Shown here piece after piece: positions 56,641-64,000 of a stretch of 64,000 nucleotides of DNA (position 1 is the first letter of the stretch; every line of letters starts with the position of its first letter). Under the pieces are notes generated by a model. It was not told where the DNA came from and searched no databases. It was given only the letters and a program-made list of their open reading frames with translations. A program made the translations under genes and the position numbers. The DNA is taken from contig NC_134015.1 in NCBI RefSeq assembly GCF_040712315.1, forward strand, positions 8,211,945 to 8,275,944, read 5' to 3'. This stretch comes from Castanea sativa (taxonomy: Eukaryota > Streptophyta > Magnoliopsida > Fagales > Fagaceae).

Positions 56641-58327
56641 GGAGAGAGCACTTTGATAAAGGTGAGCAAGCAGCAAAACTCCATCATAGGACTCTCAAAA
56701 AGATGTTCCCAGAAGAATCAGAGCAGAACGATTGGAGAGATGAAGTAAGAAAGGAAATAGGAAAGCTGGAGCATGGTGGAAGTATCAAGGAATTGAAAGA
56801 TTACACCTTGATAGAGGGGGAACTGTACAGGAGGTTGCTCGGAGGAATCTTGTCCAGATGTATTAATGAAAAGGAAGGAAAGTTAAAGGTAGAAGAATTA
56901 CATAGCCAAGTCTATGGGGTCGCAGAAAAAATCAGCCTATACAGGAGGATGCAACTCATGGGGTAAACTAGCCAGACATGAGCAAAGACGCTACAGCTGT
57001 ACAGGAGAAATGTCAAAAGTGTCAGCTCTCAGTGGACAAAGAAGAAAGCTATGTTGTGTTCATAGCAGAAGATTAGAGAACCCCATTTATGGGATACCTG
57101 ACTCAAGGGATCCTACCAACTAGCAGGAAGCTAGATCATCAGTTCAGGAAGCTCGTTGTTCAATACTTTCTGTAGAACGGGATCCTGTTCAATAGGGGGT
57201 ATAACAGGGATCGTTTAAGATGCTTGGGACCCAGGGAAGCCAGGGAGGCAACAAGAGAAGTTCACCCTAGTTAATATGAAAGCTACCCGGGGAAGAGGAA
57301 GCTCCATCAGCAACTATTGCAGCTAGGATATTATTGGCCCACAATGAAAAAAGATTTCGAGGAGCTGATAAGGCATGTCATGCATGCCAAGTACTAAGAG
57401 ATGCAATCCATACTCACCCAAATGTGCTACAAGATATGACCACACCAAGGCCTTTCCACACTTAGGGGCTTAATCTTATAGGGCTCATAAACCCACCCTC
57501 TAATGGCCATATATGGATCCTGGCAGTCACCGACCATTTTACAAAATGGGTAGAAACCATCACCTTAAAGAAGGCCACTGGGGCAACTGTCTCAAATTTC
57601 ATTTAGGAGCACATCATCACATGATTTAGGATCCCCAGGAGGCAGATTAGTGACAACGGTACCCTGTTTATAAATAAGGACGTGAAGAACTTGACATAGG
57701 CGTATCACATCAAACACAGGAGGTCCACACCATACTACCCACAAGGAGATGGTCAGGCTAAGGCTACTAATAGAGTGATACTAAAGATCCTCAAGAAGAT
57801 GAAACACAAATATGGAGGGAAGTGGAGTACCCATCTGACAGATGTACTCTGGACATGCAAGAGCTCCTTAAAGACGACCACATGATTTTCATCATTTTTT
57901 CCTTGTTTATGGGTTTGAAGCCATCAGTCTAGTAGAGCTAGTCATCCCCACACATAGATTAGTACTTGAAGAAATTCAAGAGGGTACAGATAGCATGCAT
58001 GACAAGGAAAGATTGGCAAATCTAGAAGGGCTAGAAGAGAAGCAAGAATTGGCCAGAAGGAGGAGCCAGAGGTATCAGAAAAGAATAGCTAAGGCATATG
58101 AGCAGACAGTACACCCAAGAATCTTTGCAGAAGGATGGCTAGTGTTAAGAGTAGCAGAACATGTAAGAAAGAATATCCTTGGACCCTTTAAGTTTGCCTT
58201 AAAGTGGGAAGGGCCCTACATCGTCAGGGAGGCCCACAACAACGGATACTATTACCTCGCTAAGGAAGATGGGACCTCCTTAATAGACCCCATATATGGA
58301 AAATGGCTGAAGCAGTACTATGCATGA
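56641..58327 (+). pseudogene. Gypsy integrase, degraded, with intact C-terminal part
   Basis: 56703-56966: SEQNDWRDEVRKEIGKLEHG (linker) and LKDYTLIEGELYRRLLGG (usual zf-H2C2 start). H-H-C-C region is damaged (YYWPTMKKDFEELIRHV at ~57330). Core: FTKWVETITLKKATGATVSN (~57550), SDNGTLF (D, ~57650), STPYYPQGDGQAKATNRVIL (~57740; usual Q-A-E-x-x-N, here the E is K). 57995-58327 is open and has RYQKRIAKAYEQTVHPRIF and GPFKFALKWEGPYIV (chromodomain-less C-terminus) to TGA. Several stops earlier. Confidence 0.82.
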
Positions 58328-59150
58328 AGAGGAAGAGGTTCTAGTACATCAAGGGTCCCCTTTTGCCACCCTCCATCCTATTATGTGTCCCGTCACTCTT
58401 TATTTTTCCTTAAAGGCCATATCTTTTGCCATGCCTTTCTTTTGTTATGTTAAGAACTTTGTTTAGTAATTTATTATGATGAATCTCAATGGAATATTCT
58501 TTCAAAAAAAAAAGGGAGAAGTCTTGAGTAAGCCGTACAATTGTATTTAGATAGCACTGTATGACACAACCCAAGTTTGGCCAAATCTAGGTCGAGTACC
58601 TGAGCCAGCGCTTGGAGAAAAAATAATAATAAAACCTTTTAGCACATGGCCCAAGACTCACACCAAGATCAGTCCAAGTACATGGTCTAGGACCTCGAAG
58701 GAGGATAAGTGTCCTGAGGTACCCAGCCCAGTACTTGCTGCAAAACAAGTCTGCCTAGTTCATGATCTAGGACTTGGAAAAAAAAAGTATCCAATGTACC
58801 TAGCTCAACACTTGTGCAGGAACACAATCACTAAAGTACTTGGTCCAAGACCTACCCCAAAATTTGTAGGAGCCATGATCCAGGACTTAGTTCCAAAAAC
58901 AAACAACAGGAAAGAGTTAAAAGAAAAAGATAACAAAAGAATGTATAAGCATATTACCAATATCCATGCATCATAAAAGAGAGGTAGTTAAGTGTATTAA
59001 AAATAATAATAAACTTATACATCCTGAATTGTCTAGAAAAAAAAAAAGAAAGATAAACTTATACATCTTGAATTGTCTAGAAAAAAAAAAAAAAAAAACA
59101 CAAAGGAACTAAGGTATAAGGCCAGCCAATAATGAGCCTTCTGGGGGAAC
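58328..59150 (+). repeat. Gypsy 3' region with degenerate tandem repeats
   Basis: 58590-58900 holds four or five degenerate units with words 'gta-c-tggtctaggacctc', 'ctaggacttgg', 'ccaagacctacc', 'cccagtacttgc', 'ctcaacacttg', about 70-90 bp apart. 59011-59098 has two copies of a 44-bp unit ('aaacttatacatc', 'tgaattgtctag') with A-runs. Non-coding. Tat elements are known for repeat-rich, fast-changing 3' regions. Confidence 0.65.
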
Positions 59151-59159
59151 TGTAGAAGT

Positions 59160-62100
59160 AGACGGGGAAGAAAAGACCAACTTCCTCTTAATCTTCAAGT
59201 CTTGCAATGCCTTGTGAGCATGAGCTAGAGCTTCCTCAACAGCAACAATCTTAGCATCAAGATCCTTGGCAGCCTTCCTCTAAAATAACGTGTGGGCCAA
59301 AGACCTAAGAAACTCCAGCAAAAAGTACAAGTTGACTTTAGCTTCTATAAGGTCTTGCACCACTCCCCTCCACTCCAAAAGCCTTCCCTTAGATAAAGAG
59401 TCAAGGGAGCAATCTCTTAGAGAAATCAACACGACGCAGAGGAGCTCCATCAAGATGTTGCCTAGAAACACGCCTCCCCTAAATGCACTAGAGAAGTCCC
59501 CATGAGCTTTGAAAAATCCCTCCAAGAGTGGCAAGCCTTTAGCAAACACAGAGAATCGCAAGAAGCTGACAAAAGGTGGCCCAAAATGGTGAAAATGGCT
59601 CGCAGGGAGGCTATTGAACTCCAAAGAATCAAAGTGGGTCAACAAAGCAGGGAGCCCAAAGCTAGGATCTGAGACAGTCATCTTTGGGGCTTTCCTTATT
59701 ATTGTGTCTTCACATTCAGGAACTGAGAGACTTTCAGGCCTTTAGGTGGTCTAGGGGATCCCTGGCTAAGCTTCAGAAGTCTGGACACTAGGAGTAGGCC
59801 CTTTAGCCTCCTTAGCAACCGCAAGCTTAGATTCCTTGGTACCCGTGTCAACACCTGCAAGAGTAGATAGAGTTATGGCAAGATAAAGTGAAGACAAAAA
59901 GAAGAGAGGGGTAAGAGTAAAGAACAGGTACCACCCCTTGTGGTAAAGCTTCCTCATAAGCCTCGGTAACCACTTCAATCATCATGGGAGGTTTAGTCCT
60001 GTCCTTCTAAGCCCTCAGAGGACTCTGTGAAAGAACATAATGTATGTTGAAAGAAGGGTGAGGAAATCTTGGAAAAATTGCTAAAGGAGGGAAGGGACGC
60101 CGAAGGCTTCCCCATTAAAAAAAAAAAAAGGAAGAACAGGACAAAGGAAAGAGAAGAGAGAAGATATGAGTTAAAAAAGGGGGAAGGCAACGGCAACAGC
60201 AGTATGCACCTTCAGAAGCTTTTGACTCCAAGGAAGGGGCAGCTTCAAGGGCAAGCTGGGCGCTGGTTTGGCCTGAAAAGGAAAAAGAGAGAGAAACAAA
60301 GTCCTTAGAAAGAGGGGGGTAGGAAAGGAAAAAAAAAAACAGGCGTTAATAAAGGATGAGATAGGGTTTACCTGTTCGTGTAGATTAGAATGTGCCCTCA
60401 AAAGACTCCTTTACTAACACAAATTCAGTAGTCTGCTCAATCGTTACAGTTTTGGTTGGGCTAGGAGTCTGAGCAGGCTCAAGATCCTAGGGGATGGGAG
60501 AGCGAGAGGCTTCAGGATCCTGAACACCTAAGGAGGCAGGAGATGGCACAGGCTTGGCACCTTTGACTGCTTACCCAATATCCTCAGCCATATCACCACT
60601 AGGCAGTTGGGGGCTGAGTTGCCTCCACTCCTTTCTCTAGGGCATCACCAATCACAAGAGGAGGCACCTTTACCTGCAAAAGAAAAGGAGGCAAGAAGAA
60701 ACAATTAGCAAGCCTGCAAGAGAAATGTACAAGTCCCAAAAACAAGAAGAAGAAAAGAAAGGAGAAAGCGAAGAGGAACAAGTGACTAATGAAACATAAT
60801 GATACCACATCATCAGAAGAATGACCTTTTGCTGCCTTGGGGTTTGACTTGCACTTAGACCACCAAAAAAAAAAGAAAAGGAGATACAACAGAACAACAA
60901 AAAGTAAGGAAATGTCAACAAAAAAGAAGAAGAAGGAATGAGGCCTTGCCCTTCTCTCTCTCTCTCTCTCTACAGATTCTTCAATAGCCTTTTGCTTACT
61001 ACGGGTAGGCCCAGAGGGTCCCTGCGGAGATGGGGGAATAATGTCAAGGGACCCCGAAGAACCATGGGCTGAGGAAGTGACAGCTACTGAAGAGATTCCT
61101 TTAAGGTAACCTACAGGGATCTAAAGGATAGAAGATTATACCTTATACTTCAATTTAATCTTTGGGATGAGAGGATGGCTGACCTCCTTTCCAATAGCAG
61201 AAGGGTCCGCTCCCTCAGGACCCTCAGAAATAACAAGTTGCTTGTGAGCTTTAGTAGTTTTCCTCCCCTTGGTTCCTTGGCCAGCCTCAGTACCCTCGGC
61301 ACTCTCCTCAATTTTAGACTTCTTGACAACGTCCTGCTTGATTTTCCTATCCTTACCTTTGCCTACAAGGGTTGCAGCACCAATTGCCTCTATCACCCCC
61401 TTCTTAATAAGCACACCAGAGGAAGCGCCCACAATGAGGTCACACCCTGGCCAAGCATTAGGGAAATCATGGGCATAGCACACCCAACCACCCCTAGAGG
61501 CAAGCCACTCTGCAAATCCTGTTTTAATACTTATTGCAGCAGACACAATGCCAGCAGTAGAAGGGCCAAATGCCTGTTATAAGATGGGGAAGAGAAGAGA
61601 CCGAGATAGGGAACCTTTCCAATTTTACTAGAACCAACAAAGTCTATGAAAGACTTTTGAACCCTTCTCTAATAACTAGCAAAGCCACTGAAAGCAAAGA
61701 CTCCCCGCTGAGAGCTCGGTACTACGAATTGGAGGCTCCTTCGTAACCAATAAGAAAAGGCTTGAAGGCTTAGAAATGGATCAAGAGATGGGAGAGAAGG
61801 CACCACCTCCTTGAATACCAGTGGGATGTCCTAATCAAAGCCAAATTGTCTAAGCACTTGATGCGCAGAATAGTGAGTATACCTCGGACCACTTGATGAT
61901 GGTACCGGAAGCCATGAGGGGCTAATATAGGCCAGGTACGCCAAGCTGCCTTCATCTCCCCGATGAAGGTCAAAAGCATGTCCTGGAGAGTTAAGGAAGG
62001 AAGCCAGAACAGAATAACACACAAACCCGAGGCTAAACTCCTGAGGAGAACGCCAACTCAGATGCCCACATAATTAAACAGCTCTATCAGATTAAGGCTA

Positions 62101-62872
62101 CCACTTTCAAGTTGGACCAACGAAAGATGATAGGGTGGTTATCAGTAGAGCTGCCATACAAACCCTTGATCATGTCTAGGGATCCCTGGAACTTATCTTT
62201 CACATACTTCAGGTTCCTGCATTTCGCCAAAGTAACAAAAGAACTATCCCATATAAACACCTAAAGAATAGCACAGTGCAGGGACGAGGTAATGGTGTAA
62301 CAGAAGTTGCCTTCAACCTCGTCACCATTGAGCAAGTCCAGCTGAGGGTAAACATGGTCCAATAATAGGGGGCTAGAGGATACTGAGCCCCCCCCCCCCC
62401 CTTGGCCAACCTGATAGTAAGAAAAAAAAGGTGGACTTTATCCCATATCCGAGAAACTAGCTAAAGAGAAATTTGCTGAGCAACAACGTCAAGAACCCGG
62501 CTCGCCTAACCATCTTGTCCTTTTCCTGAGAAAGGGTTGGTACCCACTTGCCCATCCTGGGTGGTTTCCCCCTAGAAGAAGTAGTACGCCCACCAAAGTG
62601 ACTGAAGAGCTTATCCTCAACCTTGAGATCCTCACCAGAAAGGTTGATATCAAAAGAATTTTCATTGCCAAACACTAGGAGGAGAAAGTTATTAACCAAA
62701 TCTTCCAAAGTAATGGTGAGCTCACCCATAAAGAAGAAGATCGTGTGAAGAGAAGGACACCAGCAACACACCAAATGTCTAAGGCCTTTAGTATCCCTGA
62801 AACCTTCGAGATTCCTAGAAATCACTACTGACTTCAAGATCCCAGTGCCCTCAAAACAGCTAACAAACTCAT
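59160..62872 (-). pseudogene. Antisense plant-mobile-domain (PMD) gene in the Gypsy element
   Basis: Minus-strand pieces in order: FFMGELTITLEDLVNNFLLL and LFSHFGGRTTSSRGKPPRMG (62740-62540), RRAGFLTLLLSKFLF (to 62460), VEGNSCYTITSSLHCAILQV with LKYVKDKFQGSLDM (62310-62180), HAFDLHRGDEGSLAYLAYIS (61990-61920), SLDPFLSLQAFSYWLRR (61790-61740), FIDFVGSSKIGKVPYL (61650-61600), then a Lys/Glu/Ser-rich tail (61546-61136 and on) and DLDAKIVAVEEALAHAHKAL near 59240. This is the aminotransferase-like plant mobile domain found in MAIN-like proteins and in many plant transposons. Stops and frameshifts break it, and its 5' end is cut at 62872 by an LTR. Exon borders are not resolved. Confidence 0.75.
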
Positions 62873-64000
62873 TGTTAGAACATATGTGATTGATGTTAGG
62901 AACATATGTCATTTAAAATTGGTTAATCCTTTGACAAAATGCACTATACTTGTATTTGGATAGATCTAGGATGTGTTTAATACTTCAAAGAACAAGAGTT
63001 CAAGTTTAGTATTGAAGCCATGTAAATCTGTCCAAGAAACAAGTGAAGAAATGTTGATTCATTAAAGCTCGACAACAACTCGACAACTGCTCGACAGATA
63101 GCTATCTATCGAGATCTTAACATCTAGCTCGACAGCTGTATCTATCGAGCTTTACGAAATTTAGATTTTCAGATTTGATTTTTGGCCCATGCTGACATGT
63201 ATGTGTAGGGTTTCTTTTTTCATAACCCTGAACATATATAAGGCTTATTTTAAAGGCCGTCACAAAAAGTATACAAGGAGAACACATGCAAAAGGTGATC
63301 GAAGCCTTATTCTTTCTAAAAGAAGCTACTGCGTCTTTGCACCTTAGGGTTTTGTAACCAAGTGCTTCTTGATCTTCATTTTTGATGAAGTGAAGAACTT
63401 TGCAGCCAACATTCTTCTTCCTCAAGTTGGTGAGTTATTCACGTACTGGGATATGTGCATCAAGAAGAACACATGCAAAAGGTGATCGAAGCCTTATTCT
63501 TTCTAAAAGAAGCTACTGCGTCTTTGCACCTTAGGGTTTTGTAACCAAGTGCTTCTTGATCTTCATTGTTGATGAAGTGAAGAACTTTGCAGCCAACATT
63601 CTTCTTCCTCAAGTTGGTGAGTTATTCATGTACTGGGATATGTGCATCCAAAGGGTGGTGTTCATATATTAAAGAGTTCAAAGGTTCTGAAGTGGTAAAA
63701 TTTTTTTGCTGTAAGTCATCTACAAGGATTGCAGAGTCTAGAGACAAATTTTTTGTACTAGATCTAAAACTTCTCTTTACTATAGTGGATTGCTTTTCGG
63801 GAAGGTTTCCCCCTAGGTTTTTTCATTGTGAAACTAGTTTGATTCATTGGTTTTCCTGGGTCATCATATCTTGTCTTATTTACTTTTCCGCTGCATATGA
63901 TATTGGCATGATATTGACATTTGTTTGTTTTAACAAGGTTTATTCATAATAAATCTAATTAACCATTCGGGCTTAAAACTTGTTAATTATATCAACTGGA
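62873..64000 (+). mobile_element. SIRE-like Copia LTR (cut by window edge)
   Basis: Starts TGTTAGAACATATGTG at 62873 and runs past the window. Matches the solo LTR at 54836 (same opening, 'tttaatacttcaa(a/g)gaacaa', 'gtccaagaaacaagtgaaga') and has the TCGACAG/CTATCGAG words (63069-63150). A 187-bp tandem duplication lies inside (63279-63649). It interrupts the PMD gene. Solo LTR or start of a whole element: cannot be told here. Confidence 0.75.
63279..63649. repeat. 187-bp tandem duplication within the LTR
   Basis: Copy 1 begins at 63279 ('agaacacatgcaaaaggtga') and copy 2 at 63466; both run to 'tactgggatatgtgcatc'. They differ at only a few bases, so the duplication is recent. Confidence 0.93.

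Larger units (their letters stand above)
52831..62872 (+). mobile_element. Decayed Gypsy retrotransposon, Tat lineage
   Basis: Plus-strand order: protease-like, RT, RNase H, a second RNase H of the RVT_3 (archaeal) type, integrase, a repeat-rich 3' region, then an antisense gene with a plant mobile domain. Two RNase H domains mark the Tat lineage. Many stops. The left end (5' LTR, gag) is missing at the junction with the Copia LTR; the 3' LTR is not in the window. A Copia solo LTR is nested at 54836-55847 and another LTR starts at 62873. Confidence 0.82.

Noticed and set aside
60599..60921. Hydrophobic minus-strand frames (FFFFW-type) as membrane proteins
   Set aside because: They translate AAAGAAG-rich low-complexity sequence of the PMD gene tail; no consistent frame.
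52831..62872. Endogenous virus with envelope
   Set aside because: No envelope-like frame or membrane segments after pol; the extra gene is antisense and PMD-like, so this is a Tat retrotransposon.

Overview
The window looks like nuclear DNA of a woody eudicot. A Fagales genome such as oak or chestnut is my guess from the general look of the repeats; I could not test it. It is AT-rich, has split genes with GT-AG introns, and most of it is transposable elements. I see no bacterial or viral gene organisation, no tRNA or rRNA, and no CRISPR array. Only one gene looks complete and probably functional: a CC-NB-LRR disease-resistance gene (called NLR2 here), exons 14220-15255 and 30415-32036. A close tandem paralogue (NLR1) has its 5' exon cut by the left edge of the window (1-59) and its second exon at 5488-7121. 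Both genes are split at the same codon in the same phase, between the RNBS-C and GLPL motifs. The NLR1 intron is 5.4 kb. The NLR2 intron is 15.2 kb and is filled by mobile elements.

Region by region: (1) 60-5487, NLR1 intron, with a small MITE, an AT-rich repeat and a 2.5-kb Mutator-type element with long palindrome-rich terminal inverted repeats and a 9-bp target duplication. (2) 7122-13515, downstream flank of NLR1, holding a 1.56-kb Pack-MULE that carries the 3' end of a dirigent-protein gene, then probable LTR remains. (3) 13516-32036, NLR2; its intron contains a hAT-like element, a LINE tail, a 6.1-kb LINE with target duplication and a nested Tourist-like element, microsatellites and a 0.8-kb tandem duplication. 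(4) 32159-40813, a nest of retroelements: solo Gypsy-type LTR, short-LTR Copia-type element, SIRE-like deletion derivative and another solo LTR. They split the NLR2 flank, which resumes at 40814-41806 and still matches the NLR1 flank. (5) 42007-47480, a LINE tail interrupted by a 4.3-kb hAT transposon with a perfect 8-bp target duplication and a transposase broken by one stop codon. (6) 47957-52830, a decayed Copia element. (7) 52831-62872, a decayed Tat-lineage Gypsy element with dual RNase H, a repeat-rich 3' region and an antisense plant-mobile-domain (PMD) gene. (8) 62873-64000, the start of another SIRE-like LTR.

The common theme is a tandemly duplicated NLR locus that has grown by transposon insertion. 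Because the two NLR copies share flanks and intron position, one copy acts as the 'empty site' for insertions in the other; this gives the strongest evidence here for element boundaries. The most interesting single items are the Pack-MULE with a dirigent fragment, the antisense PMD gene in the Gypsy element, the array of 11 imperfect palindromes in the first MULE, and the very large TE-filled intron that must be removed to make NLR2 protein.
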